Shown here in pieces: positions 15,933-21,908 of a stretch of 21,908 bases of DNA; position 1 is the stretch's first letter, and the number at the start of each line of letters is the position of its first letter. Origin of the DNA: Rhodospirillaceae bacterium (GTDB taxonomy: Bacteria > Pseudomonadota > Alphaproteobacteria > Micavibrionales > UBA2020). Location of the stretch: the NCBI GenBank assembly GCA_003524565.1, contig DQGU01000204.1, positions 1 to 21,908 on the forward strand, given 5' to 3'. The notes beneath the pieces were generated by a model that was not told where the DNA came from, did not search any database, and saw only the letters and a program-made list of their open reading frames with translations. The position numbers and the translations under genes are program-made.

Positions 15933-17402
15933 ATGAGCAAGACTTTCCCGTTCTCCATCGGCACCGTCCACATCATCGGCATCGGCGGCATCGGCATGAG
16001 CGGCTATGCCGAAGTACTGCACCATCTGGGTTATGACGTGCAAGGCTCCGACCAGTCCGACAACGCCAATGTGCAGCGCCTGCGCGAACTGGGCATACGC
16101 ATCATGATTGGCCATGACGGCAAAAACGTTTTCGACGCCAAGGGCAACCCTGCCGCCGTCGTCGTCAAATCAACCGCCGTCAAAAAAAGCAACCCCGAAA
16201 TCGTCGCGGCGCAGGCAGAGAAAATCCCCGTCATTCCGCGCGTCGATTTGCTGTCGGAGCTGATGAAATCCAAATGGTGCATCAACGTATCGGGCACGCA
16301 CGGCAAAACGACGACGACGTCGATGATTGGCCATGTGCTCGAAAAAGCGGGCATCGATCCGACTGTTATCAACGGCGGCATCATCAATGCATACGGCAGC
16401 AATACGCGCATGGGCGCGAGCAACTGGATGGTCGTTGAATCGGATGAAAGCGATGGCACGTTTTCGCACCTGCCCTCCGTCGCGTCGATTATCACCAATA
16501 TCGACCCCGAACACATGGATTACTACGAAACATTCGAAGCGCTGAAAGAAGAATTCATCGCCTATGCGCATAACCTGCCGTTCTATGGCGTGGTTGTCGC
16601 CTGCATCGACCATCCGGTCGTGGCGGAACTGGTGCCGGAATTTCACCGCAAGACCATCACCTACGGCTTCAGCGACAAGGCGGATATTCAGGCCGTCAAC
16701 GTCACGTCAACGCCGGAAGGCCTTGTCTATGACATCAAAATCAACGACCCGCACCTGCGCAATTTCCCGCGCGAGATTAAGGGCGTGAAGCTGCCGATGT
16801 TCGGCCCGCATAACGTGCTGAACTCCCTGACCACCTTTGCGGTCGGCCATGAAATCGGTATTCCAGCCGATAAAATTGCGGCAGCACTGCAAAAATTCGC
16901 GGGCGTGAAGCGCCGCTTCACCACCACGGGCATCGTCAACGACATCACCGTCATTGACGATTACGCGCATCACCCCGTCGAAATCGCCGCCGTGCTCAAA
17001 GCCGGACGCGACGCCGTCGCAGGCCGCGGCGGCGGCAACGTGATTGCCGTCATGCAGCCGCACCGCTATACACGGCTTAAAAACCTGTTCGAAGAATTCT
17101 CCAGCTGCTTCACGCTGGCCGACAAAGTCGTCATCGCCGATGTTTACGCGGCAGGCGAAGAGCCTATTCCGAACATCAGCCGTGACACGCTGGTTGCCGC
17201 CATCCAGAAACACGGCCATGCCGATGCGCGTGCGCTGCAAAAGCCCGAAGACCTCGCCGCACTTGTCAAAGAAATCGCCAAGCCGGGCGATTTCGTGATT
17301 TGCCTTGGCGCCGGCAGCATCACGCAATGGGCACATGCCCTGCCGCAAGGGCTGGAAACGCAGTTCGGCATCGCCCCCAAATCCGCAAACGGTAAGCACT
17401 AA
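15933..17402 (+). CDS. murC: UDP-MurNAc:L-alanine ligase
   Basis: MurC attaches L-alanine to UDP-MurNAc, the first step of the peptide. The 489-residue protein starts with the UDP-binding loop GIGGIGMSG, has the ATP loop GTHGKTTT at 121-128 (the GTHGKT form is typical of MurC), ESDESDGTFSHLPS, NIDPEHMDYY, DDYAHHP at 342-348 and QPHRYTR. The ATG at 15933 has AGGA 8 nt upstream; an in-frame ATG at 15894 would add 13 residues not seen in the family. It ends in TAATG shared with murB. Confidence 0.97.
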   Translation: MSKTFPFSIGTVHIIGIGGIGMSGYAEVLHHLGYDVQGSDQSDNANVQRLRELGIRIMIGHDGKNVFDAKGNPAAVVVKSTAVKKSNPEIVAAQAEKIPVIPRVDLLSELMKSKWCINVSGTHGKTTTTSMIGHVLEKAGIDPTVINGGIINAYGSNTRMGASNWMVVESDESDGTFSHLPSVASIITNIDPEHMDYYETFEALKEEFIAYAHNLPFYGVVVACIDHPVVAELVPEFHRKTITYGFSDKADIQAVNVTSTPEGLVYDIKINDPHLRNFPREIKGVKLPMFGPHNVLNSLTTFAVGHEIGIPADKIAAALQKFAGVKRRFTTTGIVNDITVIDDYAHHPVEIAAVLKAGRDAVAGRGGGNVIAVMQPHRYTRLKNLFEEFSSCFTLADKVVIADVYAAGEEPIPNISRDTLVAAIQKHGHADARALQKPEDLAALVKEIAKPGDFVICLGAGSITQWAHALPQGLETQFGIAPKSANGKH

Positions 17403-18391
17403 TGTCCGGCGCGGCTGAAAAAGTATTTAGCGCCGGTCTTGCCGCCCGCCTGCCCAAGGTGCGTGGGCGCATCACCGAAAACGCGCCGCTTGGCGCCATG
17501 ACGTGGTTTGGCGTTGGCGGCCCTGCGGAAATTCTGTTCAAACCGGAAGACCGCGACGACCTTGCGGCATTTGTTGCGGGCTGTCCTGCCGATGTACCTA
17601 TCACCGTTCTTGGCGTTGCATCGAATTTGATTGTGCGCGATGGCGGCATTCCGGGCGTGGTCATTCGCATGGGTCGCGATTTTGCGCAAATCAGCGCCGA
17701 GGGCACGGCCGTTACAGCAGGCGCCGCCGCACTGGATATCAACGTCGCACTCACCGCCGCCAAACACGGCGTGGCGGGACTTGAATTCCTCTCCGGCATC
17801 CCCGGTACCATCGGCGGCGCACTGCGCATGAACGCGGGCGCCTATGGCGGGGAGACCAAAGACATTCTGCGCCATGCCGACGTGATGATGCGCGACGGCA
17901 GCATCAAAACCCTGAGCGGCGCGGACATGGGGCTTAGCTACCGCCACAACGATTTGCCGGAGGATGTGATTTTCCTCGGTGCGCTGTTCGATGGCCATAC
18001 CGGCGACAAGGCCGAGATTGATGCGCGTATGGACGATATCAAGAAAAAGCGCAGTGAAACCCAGCCCATCAAAGCCAAAACAGGCGGTTCAACCTTTGCC
18101 AACCCGCCCGTGCCGGAAGGCACAGACCCGAAAGACGCAAAAAAAGCGTGGCAGCTTGTTGACGCGGCGGGGTGCCGCGGTCTAAAAATCGGCGGCGCGC
18201 AGGTGTCGGAGCTGCATTGCAATTTCCTGCTCAACACAGGCGGCGCAACCGCTGCGGACATCGAGCGTCTGGGCGAAGAAGTGCGCAAACGTGTTGCCGA
18301 AAACAGCGGCATCATGTTACGCTGGGAAATCAAGCGGATTGGGGTTCCGCTGCCGGAAGATAAAGACATTTTGTCTTTCATGACGGCATGA
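17402..18391 (+). CDS. murB: UDP-N-acetylenolpyruvylglucosamine reductase
   Basis: MurB reduces the enolpyruvyl group to lactyl with NADPH and FAD, giving UDP-MurNAc. The 329-residue protein has FAD-binding features (MTWFGVGGPAEILF, ASNLIVRDGGIPG, GIPGTIGGALRMNAGAYGGE), SYRHND with the substrate-contacting Arg, the proton-donating serine S230 in GGSTFANP and the essential glutamate E309 in RWEIKRIG. The absence of the extra C-terminal fold and the YRHND pattern suit the short, type II-like MurB found in Alphaproteobacteria. It overlaps murC by one base and is followed 17 nt later by ddl. Confidence 0.96.
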   Translation: MSGAAEKVFSAGLAARLPKVRGRITENAPLGAMTWFGVGGPAEILFKPEDRDDLAAFVAGCPADVPITVLGVASNLIVRDGGIPGVVIRMGRDFAQISAEGTAVTAGAAALDINVALTAAKHGVAGLEFLSGIPGTIGGALRMNAGAYGGETKDILRHADVMMRDGSIKTLSGADMGLSYRHNDLPEDVIFLGALFDGHTGDKAEIDARMDDIKKKRSETQPIKAKTGGSTFANPPVPEGTDPKDAKKAWQLVDAAGCRGLKIGGAQVSELHCNFLLNTGGATAADIERLGEEVRKRVAENSGIMLRWEIKRIGVPLPEDKDILSFMTA

Positions 18392-18408
18392 AGGGGTAGA
18401 TTTCAACC

Positions 18409-19347
18409 ATGGCCAAAACAGTCGCAGTCCTGATGGGCGGATGGTCGGCGGAGCGCGAAGTATCGCTCTCGAGCGGCCGCGCCTGCGCCAAGGCGCTGCG
18501 CGAACATGGCTATGACGTGCATGAAATCGACGTCCAGCGCGACCTGTCCGCGCTTTTGCAAGCTCTGACGCCCAAACCCGACGTGGTTTTCAACGCCCTG
18601 CACGGCAAAGGCGGCGAAGACGGTTGCATTCAGGGCGTTCTGGAAATGCTCGACATTCCCTATACCCACAGCGGCCCGCTGCCCTCCGCGCTTGCCATGA
18701 ACAAGCAAAAGGCAAAAGAAGTTTTGAAGCCGCTCGGCATGCGCTGCCCCGAAGGCAAGCTGGTGCATATCGACGACATCCGCGCGGGCGCCGAGCCGAT
18801 GCCACGCCCCTATGTCGTGAAGCCGAATACCGAAGGCTCCAGCGTGGGCGTTTATATTGTGCGCCCGGGCGATAACAAACCGCCACTCGGCCTTGATGCC
18901 TGGAGCTATGGCGAATGGGCGCTGGTGGAGGAATATATTCCGGGGCGCGAGCTTTCTGTCGCCGTTATGGGAACCAAGGGCGAAAAAGCCCGCGCACTGA
19001 CCGTGACGGAAATTCGCACCAATGTCGATTTTTACAATTACGAGGCAAAGTACGCCCAAGGCGGCTCCACGCACGTTATTCCCGCGCCGATTGACAGCGC
19101 GGTTTTCGACGAGGCGCTGCGCATGGCGACTTTCGCACACGAAAAACTCGGCTGCACAGGTGTCAGCCGCAGCGATTTCAGATACAATGATAACGAACCG
19201 GGTGTTTCGGGGCTTTACTATCTCGAAACGAATACACAGCCGGGGATGACACCAACATCTCTGGTTCCGGAACAGGCGGCGCATACGGGGTTGAGCTTTG
19301 GGGAACTTGTGGCGTGGCTCGTCGAGCACGCCGAGGTGCACGCGTAA
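18409..19347 (+). CDS. ddl: D-alanine--D-alanine ligase
   Basis: Ddl makes the D-Ala-D-Ala dipeptide used by MurF and is the target of D-cycloserine. The 312-residue ATP-grasp enzyme has GGWSAEREVSLSSG with catalytic E15, ALHGKGGEDG, VKPNTEGSSVGV at about 137-148, EEYIPGRELSVAV and ETNTQPGMT at 273-281, which binds Mg2+ and phosphate. Its place in the cluster and length match the DdlB type. AAGGGG at 18391-18396 lies 12 nt before the ATG, a loose spacing. The 52-nt gap to ftsQ contains an imperfect hairpin. Confidence 0.97.
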   Translation: MAKTVAVLMGGWSAEREVSLSSGRACAKALREHGYDVHEIDVQRDLSALLQALTPKPDVVFNALHGKGGEDGCIQGVLEMLDIPYTHSGPLPSALAMNKQKAKEVLKPLGMRCPEGKLVHIDDIRAGAEPMPRPYVVKPNTEGSSVGVYIVRPGDNKPPLGLDAWSYGEWALVEEYIPGRELSVAVMGTKGEKARALTVTEIRTNVDFYNYEAKYAQGGSTHVIPAPIDSAVFDEALRMATFAHEKLGCTGVSRSDFRYNDNEPGVSGLYYLETNTQPGMTPTSLVPEQAAHTGLSFGELVAWLVEHAEVHA

Positions 19348-19362
19348 GGGGTTACGCACACC

Positions 19363-19392
19363 GCGGCGCTTCACAGGAAGCCGCAAGTTTTT
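19363..19392 (+). terminator. imperfect hairpin plus T5 between ddl and ftsQ
   Basis: GCGGC (19363-19367) pairs with GCCGC (19380-19384), and TTC (19370-19372) with GAA (19377-19379), with a two-base bulge and a four-base loop; TTTTT follows at 19388-19392. This could be a weak attenuator that lowers read-through into ftsQAZ. The short T run and bulge make it uncertain. Confidence 0.3.
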
Positions 19393-19399
19393 GGGGTAG

Positions 19400-20236
19400 A
19401 TGAGATTTTTTGCACAAAAAGGCGACGCGTCGGCTTCCCGGCGCCGTGCGCGGCTGTGGACGCAGCGTTTGAAAACTGCCGGTATTTACGGCGGCGGTTT
19501 TGGCGTGGTTCTGGGCATTGCGGTTTATGGCTGGATGGGTGGATGGTTTTCCGTTGCCGGCAGCTTTGCCATGCAAAAAACCGTCGCCGCCAGTGCTGCG
19601 GCCGGATTCAAAGTCAACGATATTCTTGTCATCGGCCGCCAGAACACCGCGCCCGAAGAACTGCTGGCAAAACTCGGCATGCAAAAAGGCGATGCGCTTT
19701 TCGGCGTCTCGCTGGAAGGCGGGCAAGAAAAAATTGCCGGTATTTCTTGGGTTAAAAGCGCCCGCGTCGCCCGCCGCCTGCCCGATACCATCGCCGTCAC
19801 GATTGAAGAGCGCAAACCCGCCGCACTGTGGCAATACCGCAAAAAACTTTCCGTTATCGACATCGACGGCCATGTGTTGACCGAAGAAAACCTGGACGGC
19901 TGGAAACATCTGCCGCTGGTGGTGGGCGAACATGCGCCGCAAGACGTTGCCGCACTTCTGGGGCTGCTGCATGCAGAGCCGGATATTGCAAGCGCGCTGG
20001 CCGCCGCGGTACGCATCGGCAACCGCAGGTGGGATTTGCGCCTGAAAAACGGGCTTTTGGTCAAGCTGCCGGAAAAAGATGTCGAGCTGGCGCTGCGCCA
20101 GCTGGCACGCATGGACAAAACCGAAGACATGCTGGCGCGCGACGTCGGCCACATTGATTTGCGCATCGCGGGCAAATTGGTGGTAGAGCCGAACCCCGCG
20201 CCGCCGGACGCACCCAAAGACAACGAACAAATTTAA
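19400..20236 (+). CDS. ftsQ: cell division protein FtsQ
   Basis: FtsQ is a bitopic membrane protein that forms a complex with FtsL and FtsB and links the cytoplasmic Z-ring to septal synthesis. The 278 residues comprise a basic cytoplasmic start, a membrane segment at about 27-49, a POTRA domain at about 70-138 (VNDILVIGRQNTAPEELLAKL through ARRLPDTIAVTIEERKPAALWQ) and the FtsQ/DivIB beta domain (VIDIDGHVLTEENL, LPLVVGE, RRWDLRLKNG). The segment RRLPDTIAVTIEERKPAA is characteristic of the family. GGGG just before the ATG is a weak ribosome binding site. The last residues are Pro-rich. It precedes ftsA by 35 AT-rich bases. Confidence 0.95.
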   Translation: MRFFAQKGDASASRRRARLWTQRLKTAGIYGGGFGVVLGIAVYGWMGGWFSVAGSFAMQKTVAASAAAGFKVNDILVIGRQNTAPEELLAKLGMQKGDALFGVSLEGGQEKIAGISWVKSARVARRLPDTIAVTIEERKPAALWQYRKKLSVIDIDGHVLTEENLDGWKHLPLVVGEHAPQDVAALLGLLHAEPDIASALAAAVRIGNRRWDLRLKNGLLVKLPEKDVELALRQLARMDKTEDMLARDVGHIDLRIAGKLVVEPNPAPPDAPKDNEQI

Positions 20237-20271
20237 ACAAATAAAAATCGAAGCATAAAAGGGAGAACAAC

Positions 20272-21648
20272 ATGAAAAAGGGCAAAACCCCGCCAGAACA
20301 ACCCGCCGCAACCGACGCCGCGCCGAAAGACAAGCCCGCAAAACCGCAGCTGCGCCGCAAGGCCGCGCCGGAAAGCAACATCATCGCCGCGCTTGATATC
20401 GGTTCCAGCAAAATCTGCTGCTTCATCGCCGAAATGCGCCCGCATGGCGGCATCGAAGTTATCGGCATCGGCCATCAGGCATCGCGCGGCGTAAAGGCCG
20501 GCACGATTGTGGACCTCAAGGCGGTTGAAACGGCCATCTCCCACGCTGTTGAATCTGCCGAGATGATGGCGTCGCGCCAGCTGCAAGGCCAGCCTATCCG
20601 CAGCGTCTATGCACTGGTGCCGGGCGTGCATACCAAATCGCACCAGATGTCCGTCAATGTCAAAGTATCCGGCCATGAAGTTTCCGACCGCGACGTGCAA
20701 GGTGCGCTCGCCCACAGCCGCGGCGCCGTACAGCATGGCCGCGACGAGCTGGTGCATGTGATTGCCGCAGGCTACGCGCTTGACGGACAGCGCGGCATCA
20801 ACGACCCGCGCGGCATGACAGGCCAAAGCCTTGATGTACTTCTGAGCCCCGTAACCGCACAAAGCACATCGCTGCGCAATATCACCGCCGCGCTGCACCA
20901 GAACCATCTGGAGGTTGACGGTTTCTGCGCCGCGCCTTATGCCGCAGGACTTGCGACGCTGGTCGAAGATGAAAAAGACCTTGGCTGCACCGTCATCGAT
21001 ATGGGCGGCGGCACCACATCCATCGCTGTTTTCGCGCAGGGAAAACTGATTTACTCCGCCGCCATTCCCGTTGGCGGCAATCACGTCACCAGCGACATCG
21101 CGCGCGGGCTGACAACTTCCGTTGCGGATGCGGAGCGCATCAAGACGCTTTACGGTGCTGCGCATGCGACATCGACCGATGATGGCGCGCTCATCGACGT
21201 GCCGCCGATTGGCGAGGAAGAGCCGCTGCAGCCGAACTACATTCCCAAATCGCTTCTGGTCGGCATCATCCAGCCGCGCATCGAAGAAACGTTTGAGCTG
21301 GTGCGCGCGAAGCTTGTCGATAACGGCATCAACCAAATCGCAGGCCGCCGCGTTGTTTTGACAGGCGGCGCATCGCAGCTGCCGGGGCTTTGCGACATCG
21401 GGCAGCTTATCCTCGACAAGCAAATCCGTCTTGGCCGTCCGCAGCGTCTGCGCGGCCTTGCCGAAGCGACGGGCGGGCCGGCTTTTGCCGCCTGTGCCGG
21501 TCTTTTGACCTATGCGGCTGAGCATGCGATGGACGAAACACCGCGCACCGTGCAGCCCTACAACTTCGCTTTGCCCTTCGCGCTGCATGGCGCGTTTCAA
21601 GGCAACATGCTGCAAAAGGTCACGTCTTGGTTGAAAGAGAACTGGTAA
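20272..21648 (+). CDS. ftsA: cell division protein FtsA
   Basis: FtsA is an actin-like ATPase that anchors FtsZ filaments to the membrane and recruits later division proteins. The 458-residue protein has the phosphate-1 motif ALDIGSSKICC (GSSK at 44-47), the SHAVESAEMMA region, DMGGGTTSIAVF (phosphate-2), VLTGGASQLPG (adenosine motif) and a C-terminal amphipathic helix GNMLQKVTSWLKENW (444-458), which is the membrane-targeting sequence. Residues 1-36 are a Lys/Pro/Ala-rich extension ahead of the usual start. The ATG at 20272 has GGGAGA 5 nt upstream, so the extension is probably translated. ftsZ follows after a 171-nt regulatory gap. Confidence 0.97.
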   Translation: MKKGKTPPEQPAATDAAPKDKPAKPQLRRKAAPESNIIAALDIGSSKICCFIAEMRPHGGIEVIGIGHQASRGVKAGTIVDLKAVETAISHAVESAEMMASRQLQGQPIRSVYALVPGVHTKSHQMSVNVKVSGHEVSDRDVQGALAHSRGAVQHGRDELVHVIAAGYALDGQRGINDPRGMTGQSLDVLLSPVTAQSTSLRNITAALHQNHLEVDGFCAAPYAAGLATLVEDEKDLGCTVIDMGGGTTSIAVFAQGKLIYSAAIPVGGNHVTSDIARGLTTSVADAERIKTLYGAAHATSTDDGALIDVPPIGEEEPLQPNYIPKSLLVGIIQPRIEETFELVRAKLVDNGINQIAGRRVVLTGGASQLPGLCDIGQLILDKQIRLGRPQRLRGLAEATGGPAFAACAGLLTYAAEHAMDETPRTVQPYNFALPFALHGAFQGNMLQKVTSWLKENW

Positions 21649-21664
21649 ACGATTCAAACAGCTG

Positions 21665-21704
21665 GATTTTCCACCAAAGGAGCCAAAATTCACCTGATTT
21701 TCCA
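21665..21704 (+). repeat. 9-bp direct repeat GATTTTCCA, 31 bp apart
   Basis: GATTTTCCA occurs at 21665-21673 and 21696-21704. The 31-bp period is close to three helical turns, so a protein binding both copies would sit on one face of the DNA. TGGAAA at 21760-21765 is a partial inverted copy. Confidence 0.45.
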
Positions 21705-21728
21705 AACTGTTAGAGCTGAAGTGATTTC

Positions 21729-21751
21729 AAAAAAAATGCATCGAAATGCAT
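21729..21751 (-). terminator. hairpin with U tract, terminator-like on the minus strand
   Basis: ATGCAT at 21736-21741 and 21746-21751 flank CGAA. Read on the minus strand this is a 6-bp stem with a TTCG loop followed by seven T residues (21735 to 21729), the layout of a weak intrinsic terminator. No minus-strand gene is visible upstream, so it may instead be a protein-binding site or limit antisense transcription into ftsA. Confidence 0.35.
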
Positions 21752-21759
21752 GATGACTC

Positions 21760-21788
21760 TGGAAAGCGGCAAAGAAGGTAAGTAGAAT
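21760..21788 (+). promoter_or_regulatory. candidate ftsZ promoter
   Basis: TGGAAA (21760-21765, 4 of 6 to consensus) and TAGAAT (21783-21788, 5 of 6) are spaced by 17 nt. Start of transcription near 21795 would give a ~25-nt leader. A GANTC site (GAATC, 21785-21789) overlaps the -10 box, and another (GACTC, 21755-21759) touches the -35 box. Confidence 0.5.
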
Positions 21789-21805
21789 CGGCAGCGTTAC
21801 GAAGC

Positions 21806-21810
21806 GGAGG
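21806..21810 (+). promoter_or_regulatory. ribosome binding site of ftsZ
   Basis: GGAGG at 21806-21810, 9 nt before the ATG at 21820. It selects this ATG rather than the in-frame ATG at 21835. Confidence 0.7.
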
Positions 21811-21819
21811 ATAACAACA

Positions 21820-21908
21820 ATGATAAACGTAAGAATGCAATCACCCACCAACAGACTGAAGCCGAAGATTACCGTTATCGGTGTCGGCGGCGCCGGCGGC
21901 AACGCCGT
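21820..21908 (+). CDS. ftsZ: cell division GTPase FtsZ (3' partial)
   Basis: FtsZ is the tubulin-like GTPase that polymerises into the Z-ring. Only the first 29 codons and part of the next are in the window. They encode a short start (MINVRMQSPTN) followed by KPKITVIGVGGAGGNAV, which is the first beta strand and nucleotide-binding loop of every FtsZ. GGAGG lies 9 nt before the ATG. The place after ftsA confirms the call. The gene runs off the right edge. Confidence 0.93.
   Translation, partial: MINVRMQSPTNRLKPKITVIGVGGAGGNA

Larger units (their letters stand above)
21649..21819 (+). promoter_or_regulatory. ftsA-ftsZ intergenic regulatory region
   Basis: A 171-nt gap without a gene. It holds three GANTC sites (21651-21655, 21755-21759, 21785-21789), a direct repeat GATTTTCCA at 21665-21673 and 21696-21704, a hairpin at 21736-21751 and a candidate promoter at 21760-21788. 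It is the longest gap inside the cluster and is more AT-rich than its neighbours, as expected for a separate ftsZ control region. Confidence 0.6.

Noticed and set aside
20237..20271. AT-rich ftsQ-ftsA gap as a CtrA site
   Set aside because: TTAA occurs once, but the second half-site at the required 7-nt distance is missing.
20233..21705. 490-codon open frame on the minus strand opposite ftsA
   Set aside because: It lies fully antisense to ftsA, which has all family motifs. Long antisense frames are common in GC-rich genes with this codon bias, and no ribosome binding site or recognisable domain supports it.
1..21908. tRNA genes, CRISPR arrays, insertion sequences or phage genes
   Set aside because: I looked for cloverleaf-like sequences, regularly spaced repeats, transposase motifs and integrase signatures and saw none.

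Overview
The window is a stretch of alphaproteobacterial chromosome, all genes on the + strand, holding nearly the whole division and cell-wall (dcw) cluster plus the region just upstream. The order rsmH-ftsL-ftsI-murE-murF-mraY-murD-ftsW-murG-murC-murB-ddl-ftsQ-ftsA-ftsZ, with ddl between murB and ftsQ, the alpha-type FtsL motif, and an amidase gene beside rnpB all point to Alphaproteobacteria. GANTC sites near ftsZ fit that class. The base composition is GC-rich. I cannot name the genus; a lineage near Rhodospirillales or Micavibrio-like bacteria is only a guess.

Region 1 (1-1388) carries two tandem AmiD/AmpD-type N-acetylmuramoyl-L-alanine amidases, the first cut by the window edge. Region 2 (1408-1839) is the RNase P RNA gene rnpB with a well-spaced promoter, a perfect P1 closing helix and a U-rich end. 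Region 3 (1866-3155) is a J-domain protein with a long C-terminal part I do not recognise. Region 4 (3174-4411) is the least explained part: a 29-bp palindrome overlapping a sigma70-type promoter, followed by three closely packed small genes that are clearly paralogues of one another and belong to no family I recognise. They sit where mraZ is usually found, and no mraZ is visible. Region 5 (4412-4686) holds a promoter and leader for the dcw operon.

Region 6 (4687-21908) is the dcw cluster. Most genes overlap by 1-26 nt or are separated by a few tens of bases, so they are probably one long operon. MurC, MurD, MurE, MurF, MurB and Ddl build the UDP-MurNAc-pentapeptide; MraY and MurG turn it into lipid I and lipid II; FtsW and FtsI polymerise and cross-link it at the septum; FtsL, FtsQ, FtsA and FtsZ form the division machinery; RsmH methylates 16S rRNA. 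Only the first 89 bases of ftsZ are inside the window. The 171-nt ftsA-ftsZ gap has three GANTC sites, one overlapping a candidate -10 box, a spaced direct repeat and a hairpin, so it looks like a regulatory region.

The enzymes keep their visible catalytic motifs. Unusual points are the Ala/Pro/Lys-rich tail of FtsL, hydrophilic extensions on MurF (C-terminal) and FtsA (N-terminal), a TTG start for murE, and the three-paralogue cassette.
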